64,000 bases of DNA. Source: Azospirillum agricola. Its GTDB lineage: Bacteria; Pseudomonadota; Alphaproteobacteria; Azospirillales; Azospirillaceae. Positions 56,910 to 64,000 of the stretch are shown here, piece after piece (the stretch's first letter is position 1; each line of letters begins with the position of its first letter). The DNA lies in the NCBI RefSeq assembly GCF_017876095.1, contig NZ_JAGINM010000027.1, positions 1 to 64,000 on the forward strand, given 5' to 3'. Position numbers and translations under genes: made by a program. Under the pieces are notes generated by a model. The model ran no database searches. It saw only the letters and a program-made list of their open reading frames with translations, and was not told where the DNA came from.

Positions 56910-57238
56910 TGACCGAGCTTCGTCGTAACCGCCGCCCCTCCGTCCCCGGTGCGATCCTGAAGGCGCACTTCATGGAGCCGCGCGGTATCAGCGTGACGGC
57001 CTTGGCTGAGGCTCTGGGCCTCAGCCGTAAGCACGTCAGCCAGATCATCAACGGGCACAAGCGCGTGGAGCCGACCACGGCGGCCCGGCTGTCCAAGGTG
57101 CTCGGCACCACTCCGCGCTTCTGGCTGAACCTGCAGGCCGCCGTAGACGAATGGGATGCGTCGGAGGAGCTTGCCGACTGGACGCCGGTCGCGACCTTCG
57201 CGGCTCCGGCCGCGCCCGACCACATGGGGGCCGATTGA
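56909..57238 (+). CDS. higA: HigA-type antitoxin
   Basis: This 109-residue protein has an XRE HTH: PRGISVTALAEALGLSRKHV followed by SQIINGHKRVEPTTAARLSK and VLGTTPRFWLNLQAAVDEWD, the standard HigA sequence. It neutralises HigB and, with it, represses the operon through the GTTACC operators. The C-terminal 25 residues are an extra low-complexity tail. Confidence 0.92.
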   Translation: MTELRRNRRPSVPGAILKAHFMEPRGISVTALAEALGLSRKHVSQIINGHKRVEPTTAARLSKVLGTTPRFWLNLQAAVDEWDASEELADWTPVATFAAPAAPDHMGAD

Positions 57239-57243
57239 ACCGC

Positions 57244-57360
57244 ATGCCGACGGTGGTCGGCAACGGCTCCGACGTGTTGCGCGCCTGGCTCCAGGCGACC
57301 CGCAACGTTGGCCGCGCCGCTCCGCCGCCTTATGGCGCCGCCACCCCTCAGCGTCCCTGA
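57244..57360 (+). CDS. Possible small protein after higA (38 aa)
   Basis: ATG 57244, five bases behind the higA stop, opens a frame reading MPTVVGNGSDVLRAWLQATR and ending in a Pro/Ala tail. A terminator follows 30 bases later. The ribosome site is weak. It may be a real third gene or a degraded tail. Confidence 0.35.
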   Translation: MPTVVGNGSDVLRAWLQATRNVGRAAPPPYGAATPQRP

Positions 57361-57389
57361 TCTAGCCCGTCCCGACCGCCTCGACGTAC

Positions 57390-57422
57390 CAAAGCCCGGC
57401 CGCTGAAAAGCGCCGGGCTTTG
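57390..57422 (+). terminator. Terminator of the higBA operon
   Basis: CAAAGCCCGGC pairs with GCCGGGCTTTG over 11 bp around an 11-base loop. Confidence 0.8.
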
Positions 57423-57876
57423 TCATGCCCGCCCGCCGGCATCCGCCGCGCGGGCTTTCTGCATTGGAGCTGCCGCTCATGATCCCGCCAGCGACCCCGT
57501 CAGCCCTACGGCAGGCGGTTTGGAGCAGCTCTCCGCGATCGGGCGCTCCAATGGGCGCTGGATGGCCTCTGTCTGCTGTGCCGCACAGGTGGCGCGGGCT
57601 TGGCCGGACCGCATCAGGCGCGCGCCCTGGCGCCACCTGCGGCCCGGCCAGCCCTCCGGGTCCTTCCAGGGCCAAATGCCCGCGGGGTGGTTACCTAGCC
57701 ATATTCGAACGTTTTTCGGCCTCGCGGTCAATGCAACCACCGAGTTGCGCAACCGAAAGCCACGTTAAGAACGTGCTGTAACGCTTTGTAACTAAATTAT
57801 AAACCGCTGTTCACCGAAATCCATCATGGTTGCGCGCTTCCGTCGAATCGGTTGCGCGCCGAGCAGGAGTTGCGCC
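57423..57876. other. Intergenic region before the terminase-like gene
   Basis: A TTG-started frame at 57520-57768 (MEQLSAIGRSNGRWMASVCC) looks partly protein-like and seems to continue a frame begun at 57478 (MIPPATPSALRQAV) after a one-base shift, so a decayed small gene is possible. The last 100 bases are AT-richer and may hold the promoter for the rightward genes. Confidence 0.4.
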
Positions 57877-58605
57877 ATGGCCAGACGTCGCCTTTTGACG
57901 AAAACCGAGTACGCGAAGCATTGCGGAGTGGACAAGGCCCAGCCCGGCCGCTGGGTCAAGCGGGGCATGCCGACTGCCGGTCCAAACGGGGACCTGATCG
58001 ACCCTGAGGTCGCTGATACATGGCGAGCCGCGAACATCGACGCCAGCAAGCCGAAGGCTAAGGCGCACCAGATCGATCGGCTATCGTCCCCGCCACCAGA
58101 TGTGAAGGCGGCGGCTGTGGCGCCGAGGCCCGCCAAGCCGGCCAGGGCGCCAGATCCCGCGGCTCTTGATGAGGCGGATTCACAGCCTGACGGTCTTTCG
58201 CTCGAAGGGGCTGTTATCCAGTTCGCCGACGGCACGAAGATAGACATCAAGAGCCTTCCGAACCTGAATGCGCTGAACCAGATCGACAAGTGGTATTCGG
58301 GCGAGCTGAAGCGGCGGGAAATCCTTGTTCACGATCGAGATCACCTGCCGAAGGCCGACCTCTATGCCGCGACGGATGCGCTGATCTCCATGTTCCGGGC
58401 TCGTGTGATGGGGCTCGGCCGGCGATGTGCACCGATGTTGGAGGGGCGCTCGTTGGCGGAGCGCGCCGAGGTCATTCAGGATGAGTGCCGGAAGGTGCTG
58501 GAGGACTTGGCGAAGAAGCTGGCTGACTCCGCTACGGGCGATGTGTCCGTTAACGAGGAGGCGGAGACCGAAGACGAGGGCTCGACCGAGAAAGAATCGG
58601 ATTAG
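57877..58605 (+). CDS. Terminase small subunit-like (Nu1-type) DNA-binding protein
   Basis: ATG 57877 follows GCAGGAG. This 242-residue protein has an N-terminal HTH (LTKTEYAKHCGVDKAQPGRW, VKRGMPTAGPNGDLIDPEVA), a Pro/Ala linker, and a C-terminal helical part (YSGELKRREILVHDRDHLPK, FRARVMGLGRRCAPMLEGRS). This is the layout of phage Nu1-like packaging proteins, which recognise the packaging site. No large terminase gene follows inside the window, so a regulator of the same fold is an alternative. Confidence 0.6.
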   Translation: MARRRLLTKTEYAKHCGVDKAQPGRWVKRGMPTAGPNGDLIDPEVADTWRAANIDASKPKAKAHQIDRLSSPPPDVKAAAVAPRPAKPARAPDPAALDEADSQPDGLSLEGAVIQFADGTKIDIKSLPNLNALNQIDKWYSGELKRREILVHDRDHLPKADLYAATDALISMFRARVMGLGRRCAPMLEGRSLAERAEVIQDECRKVLEDLAKKLADSATGDVSVNEEAETEDEGSTEKESD

Positions 58606-58796
58606 CTCTTACCCTTGCCGCCGTGTTCGCCCGAGCTGTTGCCTGTGGAGTTGTCCCTGCCAGCCACTAGGCGGCGAACGGCTTCCCGGATCGCTTCCGA
58701 TCGGGACCAAATTCGCTGTTCAGCACGCCAATCATCCAAGGCAGCCAGCTCGGACTCTGACATGACGAGTTGGATTCGCACGTCCTTCTTCTCCAT
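58602..58796 (-). CDS. Ribbon-helix-helix (CopG-like) protein (64 aa)
   Basis: ATG 58796 starts the convincing part. The sequence EKKDVRIQLVMSESELAALD followed by RIWSRSEAIREAVRRLVAGR is a ribbon-helix-helix fold. It converges with the terminase-like gene and diverges from the DUF5131 gene, with AACTTGCGTAAGTT (58876-58889) and TTAAGCGA/TCGCTTAG inverted repeats between as possible operators. Confidence 0.7.
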   Translation of the reverse strand: MEKKDVRIQLVMSESELAALDDWRAEQRIWSRSEAIREAVRRLVAGRDNSTGNSSGEHGGKGKS

Positions 58797-58875
58797 ACGG
58801 ACAGCCTTACTCAAGGGTCTGAAGGAACGCAACAGCGTCCGCTCCCACAACTTGAGTGCATTAAGCGAAGATGTC

Positions 58876-58889
58876 AACTTGCGTAAGTT
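58876..58889. promoter_or_regulatory. Palindrome between divergent genes
   Basis: AACTTGCGTAAGTT is a near-perfect palindrome, 45 bases before the DUF5131 gene and 80 from the RHH gene, a likely RHH operator. Confidence 0.45.
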
Positions 58890-58933
58890 ACACAACTCGC
58901 TTAGGGTTGAGCCTCGGTACTGAGGGAATCGCC

Positions 58934-59854
58934 ATGGCCGAAAATTCCGCCATAGAATGGACCCACGCAACTTTCAATCCCTGGCTGGGCTGCACGAAGC
59001 TGTCGGCGGCCTGCGACAACTGCTACGCCGAACCGCTGGTGGTCTGCCGGCTGGGTGGGGCTTGGGGATCGGGCGCGCCGCGCCGCCGGACTGCCGCCAG
59101 CACCTGGAAGGCGCCGCTCTCCTGGGACCGCAAGGCCGCCAAGGAAGGCCGCCGGATGCGGGTGTTCTGCGCCAGCCTCGCCGATGTGTTCGACGCCGAG
59201 GTGCCGGACGCGTGGCGCGACGATCTGTTCGGCCTGATCTGCTCCACCCCGCATCTGGACTGGCTGCTGCTGACCAAGCGCCCGGCCGTGGCCCGGAAGT
59301 ATCTCGGCGATCAAGACCGCATTGGCGCGGCATGGTGCGACGCAACCCACAAGGTGCTGGGCGGTGCCGATCCCGGTCCTGCGCCTCAGTGGCCGCTGCC
59401 CAACGTCTGGCTCGGTACCACCGTTGAAGACCAGAAGATGGCCGACCTGCGCATCCCGCTGCTGCTGGAGACGCCAGCCGCCGTGCGGTTCCTGTCGATG
59501 GAGCCGTTGCTCGGGCCGGTCAGCATCCCCGGCCTGTACCCGGTCGGCGAAGATGGGATCGTCACGACGCCCGCCCTGGATTGGGTCATTGCCGGCGGCG
59601 AAAGCGGCCCCGGCGCACGGCCCACGCACCCGGACTGGTTTCGGTCGGTTCGCGATCAGTGCGCGGAAGCGGGCGTGCCGTTCCTGTTTAAGCAGCACGG
59701 GGACTGGGTTTCGTCGGCAGAGATCGGCTTTGCCGGACACGAGCATAGACCCGCCATAACGATGGCTCCCTACGAGATGATGCGCGTCGGCAAGAAGGCC
59801 GCCGGCCGCCACCTCGACGGCGTGCTGCACGACAGCTATCCGGTGGTGGGTTGA
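58934..59854 (+). CDS. DUF5131 (phage Gp37/Gp68-type) protein
   Basis: This 306-residue protein starts AENSAIEWTHATFNPWLGCT with Cys pattern C-x6-C-x2-C (CTKLSAACDNCYAE). It continues VFCASLADVFDAEVPDAWRD, LDWLLLTKRP, VWLGTTVEDQKMAD and DWVIAGGESGPGARP, the full DUF5131 signature. The three Cys resemble a radical-SAM cluster site. Its target is unknown; a nucleic-acid modification role is often suspected. It is widespread in phages. Confidence 0.88.
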   Translation: MAENSAIEWTHATFNPWLGCTKLSAACDNCYAEPLVVCRLGGAWGSGAPRRRTAASTWKAPLSWDRKAAKEGRRMRVFCASLADVFDAEVPDAWRDDLFGLICSTPHLDWLLLTKRPAVARKYLGDQDRIGAAWCDATHKVLGGADPGPAPQWPLPNVWLGTTVEDQKMADLRIPLLLETPAAVRFLSMEPLLGPVSIPGLYPVGEDGIVTTPALDWVIAGGESGPGARPTHPDWFRSVRDQCAEAGVPFLFKQHGDWVSSAEIGFAGHEHRPAITMAPYEMMRVGKKAAGRHLDGVLHDSYPVVG

Positions 59855-59857
59855 GCT

Positions 59858-60337
59858 ATGGACGAGAAGAAGCGCAGGCTCGCGCTCCAAGCCAACAAAC
59901 TGTGCAAGGAGGGGCTGAAGGGGAAAGCCATCGGCGAGAAGCTGAAGGTCACCACCGACGAGGCGAACACGCTGGCGCGCATCGGCAGGGATCTTGCCGA
60001 TATCGATGAGGCGGCGCTGACTGCGTCGGAGGTGCTGCTGATCCGCAGCATCGCGACGGTGACCCTCCGCCTGCGTGCTCAGGATGTCATCCGCACCCCG
60101 AAGAGTTGGGAGGTTGCTGCTGTCGCCCACAAGAGTGAGTCCTGGGTCGGGGCGACGAGCAGGAAGCGACTTCGCCTGCCCTGCCATCATCTCGTCAATC
60201 AGCCTGGCCAGCCGCTCGGATTGGTGAACTTCACCACCAATGGCTTTGTCGGGCTGACGCCGCTCGGCTGGGCTTTCGTTCAGGCTATTGAAGCGGCTGA
60301 AGCTGCGAATGAGCAGCTGAAGGTGTCGCATGACTGA
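59858..60337 (+). CDS. Hypothetical protein (159 aa)
   Basis: The first 70 residues (LQANKLCKEGLKGKAIGEKL, KVTTDEANTLARIGRDLADI) look like an HTH. The last 40 residues have FTTNGFVGLTPLGWAFVQAI. The family is unknown. It lies three bases behind the DUF5131 stop and overlaps the next gene. Confidence 0.6.
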   Translation: MDEKKRRLALQANKLCKEGLKGKAIGEKLKVTTDEANTLARIGRDLADIDEAALTASEVLLIRSIATVTLRLRAQDVIRTPKSWEVAAVAHKSESWVGATSRKRLRLPCHHLVNQPGQPLGLVNFTTNGFVGLTPLGWAFVQAIEAAEAANEQLKVSHD

Positions 60338-60578
60338 CATCAACGCCGATGTCATCGGTCGGGACGATCTCACCGACGCGATTTTCCACATCACCACCCC
60401 TGCCGGCCTGCTGCTGGTCAATGGGTGCGTCTACCGCGATTTCGGTCTCCACCCGCACCGCTGCGCCATCGTTCTCACGCATCTCCCCACCGGCGAAGCG
60501 CTGGGGACCTTTGGGGACATCGCTGACGCCTATGTCGCCATGGGCGATGCCAGCCGCTGCGGATGGGGACGAGCGTGA
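60330..60578 (+). CDS. Hypothetical protein (82 aa)
   Basis: A small protein, with DDLTDAIFHITTPAGLLLVN and FGLHPHRCAIVLTHLPTGEA. Unrecognised. It overlaps the upstream gene by 8 bases. Confidence 0.55.
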   Translation: MTDINADVIGRDDLTDAIFHITTPAGLLLVNGCVYRDFGLHPHRCAIVLTHLPTGEALGTFGDIADAYVAMGDASRCGWGRA

Positions 60579-60615
60579 CCCCTGACAACTCGACAATCAA
60601 GGAAAGGACGACATC

Positions 60616-61506
60616 ATGCGAATGAAGCGATTCCTCGTGTCCGCCCTGCTGGCGCTTGCCGCCATTGGCGCGGCTGTGCCGGCGGCGGGCGCTGCTGACC
60701 TGCCGGAACTCCGGATCTGCACCGGCTCGAACAAGGGCAACTACTTCTACGCCGGCTCGGAAATCGCCCGTCAGGCGAAGGGCTCGCTGGCGGTGCAGGT
60801 GGTGGAGACCGCCGGCAGCATCGACAATCTGCGCCAGCTCGACGACGGCAAATGCGATGCCGCGCTTGTCCAGTCCGATGCCTACGGCGTCTACAAGGAC
60901 CGAAACCCGTCCTCCGCTCTGGCGCTGGTCCGCATCGGCTCGCTGTACCGCGAGTTCGCGCATCTCCTGTGCAACAAGGCCTCTGGCATCGATTCGGTGA
61001 AGGATCTGCGCAGCAGCAAGGTGAAGCTGCTCACCGGCGATGCCGGATCCGGTTCCGAGGTCACCTGGGCGACCTGGGTGAAGATGGACAAGGACTACAC
61101 CAAGGCGGCAACCGACCGCGTCGGCGGAACGCAAGCCGTTCTGCGCATCCGTGACGGCGCCGAGGCCCAATGCGCCCTGTTCATCAACGGCCTGAACTCG
61201 CCCCTGATGCGGCAGGTCAACGACCAGGCCGGCGACCGAGTGAAGCTCGTGGCGGTAAAGGATGGCGACTTCGCATCGGTCAAGGATCCGGGCGGAAACA
61301 CGGTCTATACGAAGGAGGACATCCCCGGCGGCGCCTATAAGAATCTACAGTCCGGTTTCTTCTCGTCGGCGGTCCCCACGCTCGCGGTCGATGCCCTGGT
61401 GGTGCTGCGGTCCGACTGGGCGGAACGGAACAAGCGTGGCCTCGACGAGCTGTCGGACGCCGTGCTGCGGGCCTCGCCGAGTATCCGCCAGAAGGTCGGC
61501 GGCTGA
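60616..61506 (+). CDS. TAXI-family solute-binding protein, secreted
   Basis: This 296-residue protein has a clear Sec signal peptide (MRMKRFLVSALLALAAIGAA to the AGA-A site near residue 27) and the TAXI core ICTGSNKGNYFYAGSEIARQ, then DGKCDAALVQSDAYGVY and LRSSKVKLLTGDAGSGSEVT. TAXI proteins are periplasmic binding subunits of TRAP uptake systems. No TRAP membrane subunits are near, so it would act alone, perhaps as a moron that binds a metabolite or masks a receptor. A GGAAAGGA site precedes ATG 60616. The next small membrane gene overlaps its stop. Confidence 0.85.
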   Translation: MRMKRFLVSALLALAAIGAAVPAAGAADLPELRICTGSNKGNYFYAGSEIARQAKGSLAVQVVETAGSIDNLRQLDDGKCDAALVQSDAYGVYKDRNPSSALALVRIGSLYREFAHLLCNKASGIDSVKDLRSSKVKLLTGDAGSGSEVTWATWVKMDKDYTKAATDRVGGTQAVLRIRDGAEAQCALFINGLNSPLMRQVNDQAGDRVKLVAVKDGDFASVKDPGGNTVYTKEDIPGGAYKNLQSGFFSSAVPTLAVDALVVLRSDWAERNKRGLDELSDAVLRASPSIRQKVGG

Positions 61507-61664
61507 TGAGGCGAGCCCTTCGTCTGGCGGGCGCGTTCATGGCCGCTGCGGTGATCGTCGTCGGTGATCTGACGTCCGGTCGGCTCATGTCGGCGATCGT
61601 CGATGCCAGCCTTCTGGCTTGCGTCTTCGTCCTGCTGGTGCCGATGGCGCTGAAGCCGGCCTGA
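61506..61664 (+). CDS. Small two-span membrane protein (52 aa)
   Basis: ATG 61506 overlaps the TAXI gene stop (TGATG). The product has two hydrophobic segments (AGAFMAAAVIVVGDL and AIVDASLLACVFVLLVPMAL) with a short loop. Coupling to a periplasmic binding protein gene suggests a membrane partner. A perfect 14-bp hairpin follows. The family is unknown. Confidence 0.55.
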   Translation: MRRALRLAGAFMAAAVIVVGDLTSGRLMSAIVDASLLACVFVLLVPMALKPA

Positions 61665-61703
61665 CGAGTCGATGCTGGGCCCGGAGCGCACCCCTCCGGG
61701 CCG

Positions 61704-61742
61704 GCATGGCAAAACCGACCACGCGAGCCGGTTTTGCCATGC
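61704..61742 (+). terminator. Perfect 14-bp hairpin
   Basis: GCATGGCAAAACCG pairs perfectly with CGGTTTTGCCATGC around an 11-base loop, 39 bases after the small membrane gene and 29 before the ParB-like gene. It probably ends the TAXI transcript. Confidence 0.7.
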
Positions 61743-61771
61743 TGAACAACTTTCTCCGATAGAGGTCGCAC

Positions 61772-62581
61772 ATGACCCGACTGAAGAACCTCCCCGGCGT
61801 CAAAACCAACAACCTGTTCGCTGTCCCGCCAGCCATGCTGGTCGAGGACGAGGGCTTCAACATTCGTCTGCGGAATGACGAATACGAGCTGACGATCGAG
61901 GAGTACACCGCCCTTTTCCTCGCTGGTCATCGTCCGCCACCGCTCATTATCTGGAAGCGCGACGACGATCTTGTGCTGATCGATGGGCACCTCCGCCGAC
62001 GTGCTGCGCTGCGCGCCATCGAGCGTGGCGCGCCAGCCGACATGACGGTCGACATTGTCCATTTCACCGGCAATGACGCCGATCGGGAAGCCCTGATGCT
62101 CCGCTCCGGGCTGAAGCGCGGCTGGCGACCCGAGGAGCTCGCAGCGGGCTACAAGCGCCTGATGGGCTACTGGAGCGACGTGAAGCGCGTCGCCGAAGCG
62201 GTCGGTAAATCCGAGAGCCATGTGCGGGACATCCTGACTCTCGCGACTGCCGACACGGCGGTCCAGGACATGGTGAAGGCGGGCGGCGTCACCGCGTCGG
62301 CGGCGATCAAGGTGGTCCGAAAGGAGGGCCACAAGGCCGCCGCGGTGTTGAAGGAAGCGTCGGATCGCGTGAAAGCGGCCGGGGGAACCAAGGTGACGAA
62401 CAAGCACCTGTCCTCGGCGCAGGGGCTGGATGCGCGCACGCTCCGTCCGCTGCTTCTGAAGCTGGCCGAGGAGGTGAAGGGGCAGGTCGACCCCGACAGC
62501 CAAGCCGATTTCAGTGAGACGCAATTCTCCGTTGCTGGATCGACGCTCCAGCCGATTTTCGAACTGCTCGGGGAGAGGTGA
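61772..62581 (+). CDS. ParB/Srx-domain protein
   Basis: This 269-residue protein has a ParB-like nuclease domain (NIRLRNDEYELTIEEYTALF, then DDLVLIDGHLRRRAALRAIE) and a middle HTH region (RVAEAVGKSESHVRDILTLA). The GHLRRRAAL block is the CTP/phosphate-binding GxxRxxA motif of the family. It could bind a centromere for ParA (5439-6074), which is far off unless the replicon closes into a circle near here, or act as a transcription factor. Confidence 0.8.
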   Translation: MTRLKNLPGVKTNNLFAVPPAMLVEDEGFNIRLRNDEYELTIEEYTALFLAGHRPPPLIIWKRDDDLVLIDGHLRRRAALRAIERGAPADMTVDIVHFTGNDADREALMLRSGLKRGWRPEELAAGYKRLMGYWSDVKRVAEAVGKSESHVRDILTLATADTAVQDMVKAGGVTASAAIKVVRKEGHKAAAVLKEASDRVKAAGGTKVTNKHLSSAQGLDARTLRPLLLKLAEEVKGQVDPDSQADFSETQFSVAGSTLQPIFELLGER

Positions 62582-62584
62582 GCT

Positions 62585-62851
62585 ATGGGTTGGGGATACG
62601 GCACCAACAGCGAAGGTCGGGAGGTCGGTTACACCGTCGAGGCGACGTGTGACTTCCCCGGCTGCGAAGCGAAGATCGACCGCGGCCTGGGCTACGCCTG
62701 CGGCGGCATGCACGACCGCTCCGATGATCCAGGCGACGGTCCGCGTTGTGGCGGCTACTTCTGCGCGGAGCACCGCTACACCCACACGCGCGGGCCCGAC
62801 GGCGACGCGTGCCGTGCGAATGATGACGCAGAGGAGGATGAGGCGGAATGA
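62585..62851 (+). CDS. Cys/His-rich small protein (88 aa)
   Basis: Contains CDFPGCEAKI, YACGG, CGGYFCAEH and an acidic tail. The Cys and His residues fit a treble-clef zinc site. The role is unknown. It begins four bases behind the ParB-like stop and overlaps the next gene by ATGA. Confidence 0.65.
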   Translation: MGWGYGTNSEGREVGYTVEATCDFPGCEAKIDRGLGYACGGMHDRSDDPGDGPRCGGYFCAEHRYTHTRGPDGDACRANDDAEEDEAE

Positions 62852-63336
62852 GCGCGGATTCCATGTTCCCTATCCTCTATGCGGGCCGCCGTCCCGCTGA
62901 CGTCCCGAAGGGAATTCCTTGGCGGATCGTCAGCGCTCACGAGAAGCAGGCAGTGGCCAACCACAGCCAGACGCTGGAACGGCTTGCTCATCGTGGTGGC
63001 CTGTGCCCGACCGAGCTGGTTGCCGTCCTTGAAGATCGACCATGGCGCCGGATGGATCTGGAAGTTGCGATTAAGCAGATACAGAACCTCTGCTTGGCCT
63101 TCGAGGCGGGCAGGGGAGACGCGCGCCACCTTGAAGTCCTCCGCATGATCGCGCTGCGCTATGGGCCAACCATCGGCCTCGACGACTGCATCGCCCTGGC
63201 GGCTGAGGTTCTCGCTGATCGGGGCGAGCTGCTGATGGTCTGCGGGCGTCCGCCGCTTGGTTTGGATGCGGCCATGAAGCTTGACCCAATCGCCGCTCGA
63301 CAAGGGCGCATTCCAGCCATGGAGGCAACGTCATGA
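62848..63336 (+). CDS. Hypothetical protein (162 aa)
   Basis: A helical protein (VSAHEKQAVANHSQTLERLA, DLEVAIKQIQNLCLAFEAGR, LDDCIALAAEVLADRGELLM). No family is recognised. ATGA overlaps link it to both neighbours. Confidence 0.6.
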   Translation: MSADSMFPILYAGRRPADVPKGIPWRIVSAHEKQAVANHSQTLERLAHRGGLCPTELVAVLEDRPWRRMDLEVAIKQIQNLCLAFEAGRGDARHLEVLRMIALRYGPTIGLDDCIALAAEVLADRGELLMVCGRPPLGLDAAMKLDPIAARQGRIPAMEATS

Positions 63337-63830
63337 CCACCCGTCACATCTTCATTTCCGGCCCGGCACAATCTGGGCGAACGACCGCGGCGATTGCCAT
63401 GGCGAACGCCATGCATGACCAAGGAATCTGCACCACGTTCGTTTCGCCATGCCCGATGATGGCTGACTTTCTCCGATCGTCAGCACGCCGGCCGCGCTGC
63501 CGCATCACGCACGCATCGCCTAATGCTCTGCCGGCCATTCCGGCTGGATGCTTCGTCGTGGACGATGCCGAGCGCCTCGAAGCGCCGGGCGACATCGTCC
63601 GGGTTCTGATTCATCGTCAGATGACCTACCGCCTTCCCGTCATCGTTTGGGCGGTGCGGCAGGATGCGCTGGATAGGTTTCAGGAACTCATTGCCGAGGT
63701 TGACCCCGAGGGATTCGGCGTGGATGAGCGGCGGTTGGAGCAGGCGTTGGCGGCAATCGCGTCGCGAGACTTCTCCGCCCTGACATATCAGGATCTCCAG
63801 CTGACGGGGAGTGCGGCGAGTGATTCCTGA
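63333..63830 (+). CDS. P-loop ATPase-like protein with Arg in Walker A (165 aa)
   Basis: The N-terminus has IFISGPAQSGRTTAAIAMAN, a Walker A loop in which the usual Lys is Arg (GxxxxGRTT), and FVVDDAERLEA is a Walker B with Asp-Asp. The fold looks like a small AAA-type or Hda/DnaA-like ATPase. Loss of the Lys suggests weak or absent hydrolysis, so it may be a regulatory nucleotide binder. It overlaps its neighbours. Confidence 0.55.
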   Translation: MTTRHIFISGPAQSGRTTAAIAMANAMHDQGICTTFVSPCPMMADFLRSSARRPRCRITHASPNALPAIPAGCFVVDDAERLEAPGDIVRVLIHRQMTYRLPVIVWAVRQDALDRFQELIAEVDPEGFGVDERRLEQALAAIASRDFSALTYQDLQLTGSAASDS

Positions 63831-64000
63831 AGCAACGCGGTCGGTCTCCGATGCGGCGGTTCAATCGCTTGCCGCAGACCACATCATCGACACATCAAGG
63901 GGCTGTGATCTCCGCAATGGACCGGACTCCAACTTGGCGGTTCAGTGGAGCAATTTCCGAGTGCGCATCTCGGGATGCGGGGTGAAGCGCTCAAAGAGAC
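63820..64000 (+). CDS. Hypothetical protein, partial at window edge
   Basis: GTG 63820 overlaps the end of the upstream gene, and the frame stays open to the window edge (IPEATRSVSDAAVQSLAADH, then SNLAVQWSNFRVRISG). It may be a real gene in the same operon. No family is recognised. Confidence 0.4.
   Translation, partial: MIPEATRSVSDAAVQSLAADHIIDTSRGCDLRNGPDSNLAVQWSNFRVRISGCGVKRSKR

Noticed and set aside
58901..60421. Long minus-strand frame opposite DUF5131
   Set aside because: DUF5131 motifs and ribosome sites are on the plus strand; the opposite frame is a shadow.
61280..62785. Long minus-strand frame opposite the TAXI and ParB-like genes
   Set aside because: Both plus-strand genes have clear domains; the minus frame crosses a perfect terminator and has no domains.
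1..64000. CRISPR array
   Set aside because: No regularly spaced direct repeats of 25-40 bases with unique spacers were seen; the methyltransferase repeats are protein-level and degenerate in DNA.
1..64000. Integrase or att site for chromosomal integration
   Set aside because: I found no tyrosine or serine recombinase gene and no duplicated tRNA end; the plasmid-type replication genes fit extrachromosomal maintenance.

Overview
The window looks like part of a large temperate phage-plasmid (a phage whose prophage is kept as a plasmid) from a GC-rich alphaproteobacterium. Codon use, GapR, RepA_C-type initiation, a GTTC-N7-GTTC SOS box and the general protein flavour point to a Rhodospirillales host such as Azospirillum. 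The host assignment is inference. Both edges cut genes, and no portal, capsid, tail or large terminase gene lies inside the window, so the structural module must be elsewhere on the replicon.

Layout. 1-1066 is the end of a late lysis operon (endolysin tail, DUF6527 protein, holin). 1854-1934 is a tiny peptide gene, followed by SOS-controlled umuDC on the minus strand (2245-3986). 4120-6669 is the plasmid core: iterons, repA, parA and a DUF3102 protein. 6666-23891 is a long leftward run of about 25 tightly overlapping accessory genes. It includes two ASCH-type proteins, a DUF1643 protein, an adenine methyltransferase, a DUF968 nuclease and a 971-residue cytosine methyltransferase with about 14 internal repeats. 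Two tRNA genes (Pro-UGG, Ala-UGC) and a few small genes follow on the same strand.

26.4-34 kb is a control and moron zone. It holds an operator-controlled operon with an exonuclease-BRCT fusion, an RHH protein, a DMT-family exporter, a LuxR-type regulator next to a DUF1399-like protein, and divergent HTH regulators. 33905-48670 is a dense rightward early operon. It carries a CII/CP76-like regulator, VRR-NUC nuclease, sliding clamp, GapR, HNH nuclease, three DNA methyltransferases, a PD-(D/E)XK protein, an SNF2 helicase, a DndC-like PAPS-reductase-fold protein, a replication-organiser protein, an HD hydrolase and a DUF4031 protein.

48.7-57.4 kb is a mosaic. It contains decayed gene pieces and frameshifted genes, the toxin-antitoxin pairs brnTA and higBA, an ATP-dependent DNA ligase, and an autoregulated HTH gene flanked by four identical-type operators. 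57.9-64 kb is rightward again: a terminase-small-subunit-like protein, a DUF5131 protein, a TAXI solute-binding protein, a ParB-like protein and small unknowns.

How it fits together. RepA/iterons, ParA, ParB-like and the two toxin-antitoxin pairs would keep the element as a plasmid. The HTH regulators with palindromic operators, the CP76-like protein and the SOS box would set lysogeny and induction. The clamp, ligase, helicase, clamp-independent polymerase UmuC and nucleases serve replication and repair. The large set of DNA-modifying enzymes probably protects the DNA from restriction.
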